Shown here in pieces: positions 52,375 through 61,584 of a stretch of DNA of 64,000 bases. How positions within the stretch are numbered: position 1 is the stretch's first letter; each line of letters starts with the position of its first letter. The DNA comes from Pseudomonas sp. KUIN-1 (GTDB lineage Bacteria; Pseudomonadota; Gammaproteobacteria; Pseudomonadales; Pseudomonadaceae). The notes under the pieces were generated by a model. That model saw only the letters and a program-made list of their open reading frames with translations. It searched no databases and was not told the origin of the DNA. The position numbers and the translations under genes are program-made. The stretch is taken from positions 3,913,501 through 3,977,500 of the forward strand of contig NZ_AP020337.1 of the NCBI RefSeq assembly GCF_009176725.1. The letters run 5' to 3'.

Positions 52375-52476
52375 ACCGGGGCCCAACAAAAAATGGAGCA
52401 TGTGCAGCCTGATAGAGTTATCGGCCGCATTGAGGCATCACTTGAGCAAACAATGTAGAAAGAGTAGGCGTTCACG

Positions 52477-53265
52477 TCAGGCCACCTGCGCATTGAGCTG
52501 CTCGGCGAGCATATGCTTGAGCAATGCCCGGTAAGCGATCACACCACGACTCTTGCTGTCGTTCTGCGACGGCGTAAGACCCAGACGGCTGGCATCGCGC
52601 AGTCGGGTATCGACCGGCACATAGGCTTGCCAGACATGCTCGGGGAAGCTGTCACGCAACAGTTTCAAGGTGCCCATCGAGGCCTGGGTACGGCGGTCGA
52701 ACAAGGTCGGCACGATGGTGTAAGGCAGCGGCACCTTGCGCGAACGGTTGATCATGGTCAGCGTATTGACCATGCGCTCCAGACCTTTCACGGCCAGAAA
52801 CTCGGTTTGCACCGGAATCGCCAGTTGCTGGCTGGCCGCCAGTGCATTGACCATGAGAACGCCCAGCAGCGGCGGACTGTCGATCAACGCATAGTCAAAA
52901 TCCTGCCACAACTGAGCCAGGCTTTTCGCGACAACCAGGCCCAGGCCGCTCTGGCCGGGTGACTGGCGTTCCAGCGTGGCGAGTGCAGTGCTGGACGGTA
53001 TCAGCGAGATACGTTTGTCGCTGGTAGGCAGCAGCAACTGGCCGGGAAGACCGTCCGGCACCGCGCCTTTATGCAGGAACAGATCGAAAGCACTGTGTTC
53101 CAGCTCGTCCGGGTTATGCCCGAAATAACTGGTCATGGAGCCGTGAGGGTCCAGATCGACCACCACCACGCGCTTGCCTGAATCGGCCAGCAAACCGGCC
53201 AGGGCAATGGTCGTGGTGGTCTTTCCGACTCCACCTTTCTGGTTGGCTACTGCCCAGACTCTCAT
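52477..53265 (-). CDS. parC: ParC, ParA-like ATPase that positions chemotaxis arrays
   Basis: The 262-residue protein is a ParA/MinD-type ATPase with the deviant Walker A KGGVGKTTTT (about 10-19), VVVVDLDPHG and DYALIDSPPLLG. In polar flagellates it directs the chemotaxis cluster to the pole and shares it between daughters. It sits next to parP and motD; it is distinct from the FleN ATPase at 60636. Confidence 0.93.
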   Translation of the reverse strand: MRVWAVANQKGGVGKTTTTIALAGLLADSGKRVVVVDLDPHGSMTSYFGHNPDELEHSAFDLFLHKGAVPDGLPGQLLLPTSDKRISLIPSSTALATLERQSPGQSGLGLVVAKSLAQLWQDFDYALIDSPPLLGVLMVNALAASQQLAIPVQTEFLAVKGLERMVNTLTMINRSRKVPLPYTIVPTLFDRRTQASMGTLKLLRDSFPEHVWQAYVPVDTRLRDASRLGLTPSQNDSKSRGVIAYRALLKHMLAEQLNAQVA

Positions 53266-53310
53266 TAATTGTTTTCCTTCCGTACAGCGACGACCATACC
53301 GATACGATGT

Positions 53311-54198
53311 TTAGGGGGCGGGTGACGGAGAATTGACGGCGTTCGCGCGTACCGGCGGCTTTGCTGGCACCGGTGCAGTTTGTGTGCCAGCACGCCGCAA
53401 TGCAGCATCCGGCTGCACATTGGCTGATCCGGCGCTGGTCAGGCTGCGGCGAATATCCAGATTCCGGGAGATAACCAGCACTACACGGCGGTTCTTGGCG
53501 CGTCCGGCGGTGCTGGTGTTGGGAACGATCGGCTGAAACTCACCGTAGCCCACCGAGGCGAGTCGCGCCGGATTGACGCCGTCCATGGCCAGCATGCGCA
53601 CAATGCTGGCAGAACGCGCCGAAGACAGTTCCCAGTTGGTCGGAAACTGTGCAGTACTGATCGGCTGGTCGTCGGTAAAACCCTCGACATGGATCGGGTT
53701 GTCAAAGCGTTTGACGATCCCGGCGACCTTTTCAATGATGGTGAAGGCCTTGTCGCTGGGCATCGCATCGCCGCTGCCGAAAAGCATGCTGGAGTTAAGC
53801 TCGATCTCGATCCACAGTTCGTTGCCGCGCACAGTCATCTGGTCGGACTTGATCAGGTCACCGAAGGCATCGCGCACGTCCTGGGCGATGGTCTGCAACG
53901 GGTCATCGGACGCCTGACCTATGCCGGCGTCAGTCTGCTCGCTGTCCTTGACCAGCGGCTCGGCGGGCTTGATCGAGACCGGGCGTTGCTCACCGATGGG
54001 GATCGGCTTCATGGTGCGCTCGGTGTCGTTGAATACGCCGACCAATGCCTGGGACAGAATCTTGTACTTGCCTTCGTTGACCGAGGAAATCGAGTACATC
54101 ACCACGAAAAACGCGAACAACAGGGTAATGAAGTCGGCATACGACACCAGCCAGCGTTCGTGATTTTCGTGTTCTTCGACCTGACGACGGCGAGCCAT
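53311..54198 (-). CDS. motD: Flagellar stator protein MotD (MotB-like)
   Basis: The 295-residue protein has a single N-terminal membrane helix with the stator Asp (WLVSYADFITLLFAFFVVMYS), a periplasmic linker, and an OmpA-like peptidoglycan-binding domain (VEGFTDDQPIS, NWELSSARSASIVRML, RAKNRRVVLVIS). The C-terminal 50 residues are Pro/Ala-rich. With MotC it forms a second ion-driven stator set beyond MotAB in pseudomonads. Confidence 0.94.
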   Translation of the reverse strand: MARRRQVEEHENHERWLVSYADFITLLFAFFVVMYSISSVNEGKYKILSQALVGVFNDTERTMKPIPIGEQRPVSIKPAEPLVKDSEQTDAGIGQASDDPLQTIAQDVRDAFGDLIKSDQMTVRGNELWIEIELNSSMLFGSGDAMPSDKAFTIIEKVAGIVKRFDNPIHVEGFTDDQPISTAQFPTNWELSSARSASIVRMLAMDGVNPARLASVGYGEFQPIVPNTSTAGRAKNRRVVLVISRNLDIRRSLTSAGSANVQPDAALRRAGTQTAPVPAKPPVRANAVNSPSPAP

Positions 54199-54204
54199 GC
54201 GCTG

Positions 54205-54945
54205 TTACTCCATGAAGCCTTGCAGCTTGAGTTCGATGGAGCGCGGGTTTTCACCCTCGGCGATGGACAAAAGACCTTCAAGCAACATTTCGCGATAGCG
54301 CGCCTGACGGTGGGCAATGGCCTTGAGCTTGTTCGCCACTGGCAGAAGGATCAGGTTGGCCATGGCCACACCATAGATCGTGGCGACAAAGGCCACCGCA
54401 ATACCGCTGCCCAGTTGACTGGGGTCAGCCAGGTTGCCCATGACATGAATCAGGCCCATGACTGCGCCGATGATACCCACGGTCGGCGCGTAGCCGCCCA
54501 TGCTTTCGAATACTTTCGCAGCCTGAATATCGCGGGTTTCCTGAGTGATGAAATCCACTTCGAGAATGCTGCGAATCGCTGCCGGCTCGGCACCATCGAC
54601 CAACAGTTGCAAACCTTTGCGGGCATAACCGTCGGGCTCGGAATCGGCTACGGTTTCCAGACCCAGCAAGCCCTCTTTGCGGGCAGTCATGCTCCAGCCG
54701 ATGACCCGGTCGACACCACCGGGCAGGTCGATACGTGGCGGGAAAATGATCCAGTGGATGATCTTCATGGCACGCATGAACGCGCTCATCGGCGACTGTA
54801 ACAGCGAAGCACCGAGTGTACCGCCCAGCACGATCAGCGCCGCCGGGCCATTGAGCAAGGCACCGAGGTGTCCGCCTTCGAGAAAATTGCCACCAATGAT
54901 TGCGACAAATGCCAGAATCAGACCGATAAGACTCAGTACATCCAT
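54205..54945 (-). CDS. motC: Flagellar stator protein MotC (MotA-like)
   Basis: The 246-residue protein has four membrane helices and MotA motifs, including GGYAPTVGIIGAVMGLIHVMGNL and a cytoplasmic loop with charged residues near 85-125. ATG 54945 overlaps the cheB stop as TGATG and is preferred to the TTG at 54954. motD follows seven bases after its stop. Confidence 0.95.
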   Translation of the reverse strand: MDVLSLIGLILAFVAIIGGNFLEGGHLGALLNGPAALIVLGGTLGASLLQSPMSAFMRAMKIIHWIIFPPRIDLPGGVDRVIGWSMTARKEGLLGLETVADSEPDGYARKGLQLLVDGAEPAAIRSILEVDFITQETRDIQAAKVFESMGGYAPTVGIIGAVMGLIHVMGNLADPSQLGSGIAVAFVATIYGVAMANLILLPVANKLKAIAHRQARYREMLLEGLLSIAEGENPRSIELKLQGFME

Positions 54946-56105
54946 CAGAGACAAGCCTCTACCAAGTGCCGACCGATGTCGTCGAGACTGTAGATCGCGT
55001 CCGCAAGCTCAGCCTTGACGATGGCCATCGGCATGCCATAAATCACGCAGCTCGCTTCATCCTGAGCCCACACGGTACTGCCGGCCTGCTTGAGCAGACG
55101 CGCGCCCTCACGGCCGTCAGCGCCCATGCCGGTCAAGACCACCGAAAGCACCTTGTCGCCGTAGGACTTGGCGGCAGAGCCAAAGGTGATGTCGACACAG
55201 GGCTTGTAATTGAGGCGCTCGTCGCCCGGCAGAATCTTCACCGTACCGCGTCCGTCAACCATCATCTGCTTGCCACCCGGCGCCAGCAGCGCCAGACCAG
55301 GACGCAATACGTCGCCGTCTTCGGCTTCCTTGACGCTGATCTTGCACAGCTTGTCGAGACGCTCGGCAAATGCCTTGGTAAACGCCGCAGGCATGTGCTG
55401 AATCAGCACCAGTGGTGCCGGGAAATTGGCTGGCAGTTGGGTCAGCACCCGTTGCAGCGCAACCGGGCCGCCCGTTGAGGTGCCGATGGCCACCAGCTTG
55501 TAGGCCTTGCGCTTGGCCGTGCCGGAAGTCGTCGGGTGCGCCGGCGCATGACTGGCCGGGGCGGCTGGAGCCGCAGCAGGTGTCGCAGTGCGTGACGGTA
55601 CCGCCCTGGCAGGTGCCGGGGCTGGCGCAGAGGCGCGGCTGGACAACGTCGACGGCGCCGGTGCGGCCGGAGCTGCACTGGCTGAACCGAACCCGCTGGA
55701 ACGACGGTTGCTACGTGAAATGCTATTGATTTTCTCGCACAGCAGTTGCTTGACCTTCTGCGGGTTGCGCGAGATATCTTCGAAATTCTTGGGCAGAAAA
55801 TCCACCGCACCGGCATCAAGAGCATCCAGCGTCACGCGCGCACCTTCGTGCGTCAGCGACGAGAACATCAATACCGGGGTGGGGATACGCTGCATGATAT
55901 GGCGAACTGCCGTAATGCCATCCATCATCGGCATTTCGTAGTCCATGGTGATGACATCCGGCTTGAGCGCCAGCGCCTGCTCAATCGCTTCCTTGCCGTT
56001 GGTGGCGGTGCCGACCACTACAATGTTGGGGTCCGAAGAAAGAATTTCCGTAACGCGGCGGCGGAAAAAACCGGAATCATCCACCACCAGGACCTTGACT
56101 GCCAT
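54945..56105 (-). CDS. cheB: Chemotaxis response regulator / methylesterase CheB
   Basis: The 386-residue protein has a receiver domain (LVVDDSGFFRRRV; phosphoacceptor Asp55 in VITMDYEMP), a long Ala/Pro/Ser-rich linker (about 135-185) and a C-terminal methylesterase domain with IGTSTGGPVALQ (Ser nucleophile), IQHMPAAFT (His) and VVLTGMGADG (Asp). It removes receptor methyl groups and deamidates glutamines. GGAG is six bases before ATG 56105. Confidence 0.96.
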   Translation of the reverse strand: MAVKVLVVDDSGFFRRRVTEILSSDPNIVVVGTATNGKEAIEQALALKPDVITMDYEMPMMDGITAVRHIMQRIPTPVLMFSSLTHEGARVTLDALDAGAVDFLPKNFEDISRNPQKVKQLLCEKINSISRSNRRSSGFGSASAAPAAPAPSTLSSRASAPAPAPARAVPSRTATPAAAPAAPASHAPAHPTTSGTAKRKAYKLVAIGTSTGGPVALQRVLTQLPANFPAPLVLIQHMPAAFTKAFAERLDKLCKISVKEAEDGDVLRPGLALLAPGGKQMMVDGRGTVKILPGDERLNYKPCVDITFGSAAKSYGDKVLSVVLTGMGADGREGARLLKQAGSTVWAQDEASCVIYGMPMAIVKAELADAIYSLDDIGRHLVEACL

Positions 56106-56155
56106 AAACACTCCAATAGGTGTCGCAGGCAGCCAGGCTGCCCGCAACCCCGGGT

Positions 56156-58429
56156 TCAGATACGCCGTGCGGCGTAACGCTTGAGCATGCTGGGTACATC
56201 GAGAATCAAGGCGATGCGACCGTCACCGGTGATGGTGGCGCCCGACATGCCCGGCGTACCTTGCAGCATCTTGCCCAGCGGTTTGATAACCACTTCTTCC
56301 TGACCAACCAGTTGATCGACGACAAAGCCGATGCGCTGGGTACCGACTGTGAGGATCACCACATGCCCTTCGCGCTGCTCCTCGTGAGCCGCCGAACTGA
56401 CCAGCCAGCGCTTGAGGTAGAACAGCGGCAAGGCCTTGTCACGTACGATCACCACTTCCTGGCCATCAACCACGTTGGTAGTCGACAGGTTCAGGTGGAA
56501 GATTTCGTTGACGTTGACCAGCGGGAAAGCGAAGGCCTGGTTGCCCAGCATCACCATCAGGGTCGGCATGATCGCCAGGGTCAGCGGCACCTTGATGACG
56601 ATCTTCGAACCCTGGCCCTTGGTCGAGTAGATATTGATCGAACCGTTGAGCTGGGAGATCTTGGTCTTGACCACGTCCATGCCCACACCGCGACCCGACA
56701 CATCGGAAATCTCGGTCTTGGTCGAGAAACCCGGCGCGAAGATCAGGTTGTAGCAGTCGGTGTCACTCAACCGATCGGCTGCATCCTTGTCCATGACGCC
56801 ACGCTTCACAGCAATGGAGCGCAGGACGTTAGGGTCCATGCCCTTGCCGTCATCGGAGATCGACAGCAGGATATGGTCGCCCTCCTGCTCTGCCGAAAGG
56901 ATTACCCGACCGCCGCGGGATTTGCCCGTGGCTTCGCGCTCTTCCGGCGTTTCGATACCGTGGTCGACCGCGTTACGCACCAAGTGGACCAGCGGATCGG
57001 CAAGCGCCTCTACGAGGTTCTTGTCGAGGTCGGTCTCTTCACCGACCAGTTCCAGGTTGATCTCTTTCTTGAGCTGACGAGCCAGGTCACGAACCAGACG
57101 CGGAAAACGACCGAAGACCTTCTTGATCGGCTGCATGCGGGTTTTCATCACCGCAGTCTGCAGATCGGCAGTCACCACATCCAGGTTGGAAACTGCCTTG
57201 GACATGGCTTCATCGCCGCTGTTGAGACCCAACCGCACCAGGCGGTTACGCACCAGAACCAGCTCGCCGACCATGTTCATGATCTCGTCCAGTCGGGCGG
57301 TATCGACACGAACCGTGGTTTCAGCCTCTGTAGCCACCGGCTTTTCGCCGCTGGGTGCAGGAGCGCGCGCAGGGGCCGGAGCCGAAGCGGGTTTGGCCGG
57401 CTCGGCTTTCGCAGCAGGCGCCGGAGCAGGCTTGGCAACAGGAGGCGGCGGTGGCGAAGCAGCCGCTGCGGCTGCCGGAGCAGGCGCCTTGGCAACAATC
57501 GCCTCAGGCTCGAACTTGCCCTTGCCGTGCAATTCGTCGAGCAGGCTTTCGAATTCGTGATCGGTGATTTCGTCCGATGCAGCCGCAGCAGCGGGTGCCT
57601 TGGCAGCAACGGCTACAGGTGCCGCAGCTACGGGAGCCGCTACAGCGCCATCAAACGAGCCTTTGCCGTGCAGTTGATCGAGCAACGCTTCGAATTCGTC
57701 GTCGGTGATTTCATCACTGGCAGGCGCTGCACTGCCCTGCGCCACAGGTGCAGGGGCCGGAGCGGTTGCGGCATCGGCCGCAAATTTGCCCTTGCCATGC
57801 AGCTGATCGAGCAGGGATTCAAATTCCTGATCGGTGATCTCATCACCCGCCGGCGCAGCCGCTGCTGCTGGCGTCTGTGCAGGCGCTGCAGACACCGGGC
57901 TGGAGCCGTGCAGCGAATCGAGCAACTGCTCGAATTCATCATCGGTAATCTCGTCGCCAGCCGCCGGTTCTGCAACCGGAGCAGCAGCCTGTACTTCAAC
58001 CACCGGCTCCAGCTCAGGGGCAACGGCCTCGTCGGCGGATTGTGGCTCGGCCAGCCGCGCAAGTGCGGCCAGCAGTTCTGGCGTCGCCGGGGTTACGTCA
58101 GTCCGTTCACGTACCTGACCAAACATGCTGTTGACGGTGTCCAGTGCTTCCAGGACCACGTCCATCAGTTCGGAATCAACGCGACGCTCACCCTTGCGCA
58201 GGATGTCGAACACGTTTTCGGCGATGTGGCAGCACTCCACCAGCTCATGGAGCTGGAGGAAGCCGGCGCCCCCTTTTACAGTGTGAAAACCGCGAAAAAT
58301 TGCATTGAGCAGGTCAGCATCATCCGGTCGGCTTTCCAGCTCGACCAATTGCTCTGACAACTGCTCCAGAATTTCGCCGGCCTCTACCAGAAAATCCTGA
58401 AGGATTTCTTCATCGGCGCCGAAGCTCAT
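56156..58429 (-). CDS. cheA: Chemotaxis histidine kinase CheA with four-fold repeated linker motif
   Basis: The 757-residue kinase has P1 (phospho-His49 in FRGFHTVKGGAGF), a long Ala/Pro-rich linker, the P3 dimer domain (LDEIMNMVGELVLVRNRL), P4 ATPase (HLVRNAVDHGIE, DDGKGMD, GRGVGMDVVK) and P5 CheW-like domain. The linker (about 130-330) holds four copies of a short acidic motif with consensus DEITDxEFExLLDxLHGK, separated by Ala/Pro stretches; these may be docking sites for CheY/CheB or ParP. GGGAG lies before ATG 58429. cheZ ends 33 bases upstream. Confidence 0.97.
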   Translation of the reverse strand: MSFGADEEILQDFLVEAGEILEQLSEQLVELESRPDDADLLNAIFRGFHTVKGGAGFLQLHELVECCHIAENVFDILRKGERRVDSELMDVVLEALDTVNSMFGQVRERTDVTPATPELLAALARLAEPQSADEAVAPELEPVVEVQAAAPVAEPAAGDEITDDEFEQLLDSLHGSSPVSAAPAQTPAAAAAPAGDEITDQEFESLLDQLHGKGKFAADAATAPAPAPVAQGSAAPASDEITDDEFEALLDQLHGKGSFDGAVAAPVAAAPVAVAAKAPAAAAASDEITDHEFESLLDELHGKGKFEPEAIVAKAPAPAAAAAASPPPPPVAKPAPAPAAKAEPAKPASAPAPARAPAPSGEKPVATEAETTVRVDTARLDEIMNMVGELVLVRNRLVRLGLNSGDEAMSKAVSNLDVVTADLQTAVMKTRMQPIKKVFGRFPRLVRDLARQLKKEINLELVGEETDLDKNLVEALADPLVHLVRNAVDHGIETPEEREATGKSRGGRVILSAEQEGDHILLSISDDGKGMDPNVLRSIAVKRGVMDKDAADRLSDTDCYNLIFAPGFSTKTEISDVSGRGVGMDVVKTKISQLNGSINIYSTKGQGSKIVIKVPLTLAIMPTLMVMLGNQAFAFPLVNVNEIFHLNLSTTNVVDGQEVVIVRDKALPLFYLKRWLVSSAAHEEQREGHVVILTVGTQRIGFVVDQLVGQEEVVIKPLGKMLQGTPGMSGATITGDGRIALILDVPSMLKRYAARRI

Positions 58430-58462
58430 GGGGTGCTCCCTAAAATTAACCGTCAACAGACC

Positions 58463-59248
58463 TTAGAAGCCGAGGCTCGATAGCAGATCGTCTACATCAT
58501 CCTGTCCGGATACGACGTCTTCACGTTTATCGGCATGAATCTGCGGACCTTCACCCTGAGCGAGATGTTTTTTAGGATCTTTTTCATCGAGGATGGATTG
58601 TTCGTCATGTTCGATGCCTGCGAAGCGATCGACGTGACTGGCCATGAGCACCAGTTTGAGCAGGTTGCTCTCGACTTCAGTGACCAGTTGCGTCACACGC
58701 TTGATGACCTGACCGGTAAGGTCCTGGTAATCCTGGGCGAGCAGAATGTCATTGAGATGTGCGGAAACCTGATGGGTTTCCTTCTCGGTACGCGTCAGAA
58801 AACCATCGACCCGCTTGGCCAGCTCGCGGAACTCTTCGGCACCGATTTCGCGGCGCATGAAACGTCCCCAGTCATCGCTCAATGCCTTGGCGTCGGAACT
58901 CAGGCCGTTCATGACCGGCGTACTCTCCTCCACCAGGTCCATGGTGCGGTTGGCCGCATTCTCGGTCAGCCTCACCACATACGACAGGCGTTCGGTAGCA
59001 TCCGTGATCTGCGACACTTCCTCGGCTTGAGGCATGTGCGGATCAATGTGAAAGTTTACGATTGCACTGTGCAGCTCACGAGTCAGCTTGCCCACTTCCT
59101 GATAAAGGCCGCGGTCGCGTGTCTGATTGAGTTCGTGGATCAGTTGCACAGCGTCACCAAAACGACCCTTTTCAAGGCTGGTGACAAGTTCCTGCGCGTG
59201 TCTTTTTAAGGTCGACTCAAAGTCGGCCATCGAATCATTGTTATCCAT
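58463..59248 (-). CDS. cheZ: CheY-P phosphatase CheZ
   Basis: The 261-residue mostly helical protein has the CheZ catalytic region LLAQDYQDLTGQVIKRV (the Asp and Gln of DxxxQ) and a C-terminal CheY-binding peptide (GQDDVDDLLSSLGF). It dephosphorylates CheY-P. GAGGG lies before ATG 59248. cheY lies immediately upstream. Confidence 0.96.
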   Translation of the reverse strand: MDNNDSMADFESTLKRHAQELVTSLEKGRFGDAVQLIHELNQTRDRGLYQEVGKLTRELHSAIVNFHIDPHMPQAEEVSQITDATERLSYVVRLTENAANRTMDLVEESTPVMNGLSSDAKALSDDWGRFMRREIGAEEFRELAKRVDGFLTRTEKETHQVSAHLNDILLAQDYQDLTGQVIKRVTQLVTEVESNLLKLVLMASHVDRFAGIEHDEQSILDEKDPKKHLAQGEGPQIHADKREDVVSGQDDVDDLLSSLGF

Positions 59249-59267
59249 AGCGCCCTCGCGGCTTGCA

Positions 59268-59642
59268 TCAGCTATTGACGCGTTCAAAGATCTTGTCGAT
59301 CTTGTCTTTCAGGGCTTGGGCAGTGAATGGCTTGACTACATAACCGTTCACCCCAGCCTGGGCAGCTTCAATGATCTGCTCACGCTTGGCTTCGGCAGTG
59401 ACCATCAGCACGGGAAGGCTCTTGAGGCGTTCGTCCTTGCGGACTTCGCGCAGCAGATCGATACCGGACATGCCAGGCATGTTCCAGTCCGTCACTAGAA
59501 AGTCAAAGGCACCGCTCTGCAGCATCGGCAATGCGGTCAGACCATCATCCGCTTCCGATGTGTTGGTAAACCCCAGATCACGCAAAAGGTTCTTGATGAT
59601 CCGCCGCATCGTTGAGAAGTCATCAACGATGAGGATTTTCAT
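59268..59642 (-). CDS. cheY: Chemotaxis response regulator CheY
   Basis: The 124-residue single-domain receiver has the acidic pocket ILIVDDFSTM, the phosphoacceptor Asp52 (LVTDWNMPGMSG), Thr in MVTAEAK and the Lys in YVVKPFTA. CheY-P binds FliM at the motor. ATG 59642 gives the family length. The 256 bases between cheY and fliA hold no gene that I can support. Confidence 0.97.
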   Translation of the reverse strand: MKILIVDDFSTMRRIIKNLLRDLGFTNTSEADDGLTALPMLQSGAFDFLVTDWNMPGMSGIDLLREVRKDERLKSLPVLMVTAEAKREQIIEAAQAGVNGYVVKPFTAQALKDKIDKIFERVNS

Positions 59643-59898
59643 GTTCTTGTCCAATTCGACCTCCAAGCAGTCTTTAACGCGTTCAGCACCTGAACACGCT
59701 GTTCACTCAATACTGGCACAGCACACCCCCGGCTGTACGAAACGACGACGGGCTTGGCACAACAACAGGCAAGGACCTGAGAAACAAGCCCATCAAGGCA
59801 ATGCCTGACAGGCTTCTGACGGGTCCATCCTGTTACCACGTAACGCTCTGCACAGCCGGCTTGCAGTCAACGCGCGGCCATAGACCGCACATTGCCTG

Positions 59899-60639
59899 TC
59901 AACGCGCTCGCCACTCCCCCAAACGCCCTCGCAAACGAGCTGCGCACTGGCTGTGTAACTGACTGACCCGAGATTCGCTGACCCCCAGAACCTCTCCGAT
60001 TTCCTTGAGGTTCAGCTCTTCGTCGTAGTACAGCGCCAACACCAGACGCTCACGCTCTGGCAGATTGGCAATTGCATCGGCCAACGCAGCCTGGAAGCGC
60101 TCGTCTTCCAGGTCGCGCGACGGCTCAAGCGAACCGCTTGCGCCATCCTCGTGCAGCCCTTCATGATCGCCGTCCTGCAGCAGGTCGTCGAAACTGAAGA
60201 GGCGGCTGCCCAAGGTATCGTTCAAAATCCCGTAGTAATCATCGAGACTTAACTGGAGTTCGGCCGCAACCTCGTGATCTTTAGCGTCACGGCCGGTTTT
60301 AGCTTCAATTGCCCGAATTGCGTCACTCACCATGCGCGTATTGCGGTGTACCGAGCGTGGCGCCCAGTCCCCCTTGCGCACTTCATCGAGCATCGCACCA
60401 CGGATGCGGATGCCGGCATAGGTCTCGAAACTCGCACCCTTGGTGGAATCATACTTGGTGGAGACTTCAAGCAGGCCGATCATGCCGGCCTGGATCAGAT
60501 CCTCGACCTGCACGCTGGCCGGCAAGCGCGCCAGCAGATGATAAGCGATACGCTTGACCAAGGGCGCATAGCGCTCGATCAACTCGTATTGTGAATTACG
60601 GGAAGTCTTGCTGTACATCTGGTAGCCGCTCGCAGTCAT
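59899..60639 (-). CDS. fliA: Flagellar sigma factor FliA (sigma-28)
   Basis: The 246-residue protein has sigma-70 regions 2 (RYAPLVKRIAYHLLARLP, EDLIQAGMIGLLE), 3 and 4 (LPERERLVLALYYDEELNLKEIGEVLGVSESRVSQLH). It drives late flagellar and chemotaxis genes. Its start overlaps the fleN stop as ATGA. Confidence 0.97.
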   Translation of the reverse strand: MTASGYQMYSKTSRNSQYELIERYAPLVKRIAYHLLARLPASVQVEDLIQAGMIGLLEVSTKYDSTKGASFETYAGIRIRGAMLDEVRKGDWAPRSVHRNTRMVSDAIRAIEAKTGRDAKDHEVAAELQLSLDDYYGILNDTLGSRLFSFDDLLQDGDHEGLHEDGASGSLEPSRDLEDERFQAALADAIANLPERERLVLALYYDEELNLKEIGEVLGVSESRVSQLHSQCAARLRGRLGEWRAR

Positions 60640-61469
60640 TGCACAGGCCCTGCACTGGTCTGGTGAACGAGTCGCTCAACGAAGAACTCGAGATGACCCC
60701 GCGGGTTGGCTGGCAACGGCCAGGTATCAACCTTCTGGGCAATGGCCTTGAAGGCCAGTGCACATTTGGAACGCGGGAATGCTTCGTAAACGGCGCGCTG
60801 TTTCTGTACAGCCTTGCGTACGCATTCGTCGTACGGCACGGCACCTACATACTGCAGCGCAACATCGAGAAAACGATCCGTCACTTTGGTCAGTTTGGCG
60901 AACAGGTTGCGCCCTTCCTGCGGGCTCTGTGCCATGTTGGCCAGCACCCGGAAGCGGTTCATGCCGTAATCGCGATTGAGCAGTTTGATCAGGGCGTAGG
61001 CATCGGTGATCGACGTGGGCTCGTCGCACACCACCAGCAGCACTTCCTGAGCGGCGCGCACGAAGCTGACCACCGACTCGCCGATACCGGCGGCTGTGTC
61101 GATCACCAGCACATCGAGGTTGTCGCCAATCTCGCTGAACGCCTGGATCAGGCCGGCATGCTGAGCGGGCGACAGATGCACCATGCTCTGGGTGCCGGAC
61201 GCAGCGGGTACGATCCGAACCCCGCCCGGCCCCTGCAACAGCACGTCGCGCAACTCACAACGCCCCTCGATGACATCGGCAAGCGTGCGCTTGGGCGTCA
61301 ACCCAAGCAGCACGTCGACATTGGCCAGACCCAGATCGGCGTCCAGCAGCATGACGCGACGGCCGAGCTCGGCGAGGGCCAGTGAAAGGTTCACTGACAC
61401 GTTAGTCTTACCGACGCCACCTTTGCCACCGGTCACCGCGATAACCTGTACGGGATGCATGCTGCCCAT
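60636..61469 (-). CDS. fleN: FleN (FlhG), MinD-like regulator of flagellar number
   Basis: The 277-residue ATPase has the deviant Walker A TGGKGGVGKTNVS, LLDADLGLANVDVLLG and VLVIDTAAGIG. In P. aeruginosa FleN opposes FleQ and limits the cell to one or few polar flagella. It begins with MGSMHPVQ; a second ATG three codons later is possible. Confidence 0.96.
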   Translation of the reverse strand: MGSMHPVQVIAVTGGKGGVGKTNVSVNLSLALAELGRRVMLLDADLGLANVDVLLGLTPKRTLADVIEGRCELRDVLLQGPGGVRIVPAASGTQSMVHLSPAQHAGLIQAFSEIGDNLDVLVIDTAAGIGESVVSFVRAAQEVLLVVCDEPTSITDAYALIKLLNRDYGMNRFRVLANMAQSPQEGRNLFAKLTKVTDRFLDVALQYVGAVPYDECVRKAVQKQRAVYEAFPRSKCALAFKAIAQKVDTWPLPANPRGHLEFFVERLVHQTSAGPVQ

Positions 61470-61584
61470 GTTATTTCTTTACCTTGTCTTGCGTAGACCG
61501 AAACCACATCGAGGGCTGCACGTGCGCAAATGAACACCGCATGGCAGACCGTTGACGCAGGGACATTCCAATAATATCCATCAC

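Noticed and set aside
56120..58357. 745-codon frame antisense to cheA
   Set aside because: It is a GC-bias shadow: His/Arg/Gly-rich, low-complexity stretches that mirror the Ala/Pro linker repeats of cheA on the other strand.
59643..59898. Possible FliA (sigma-28) promoter for cheY
   Set aside because: No match to TAAAGTTT-N11-GCCGATAA on the minus strand that I could defend.
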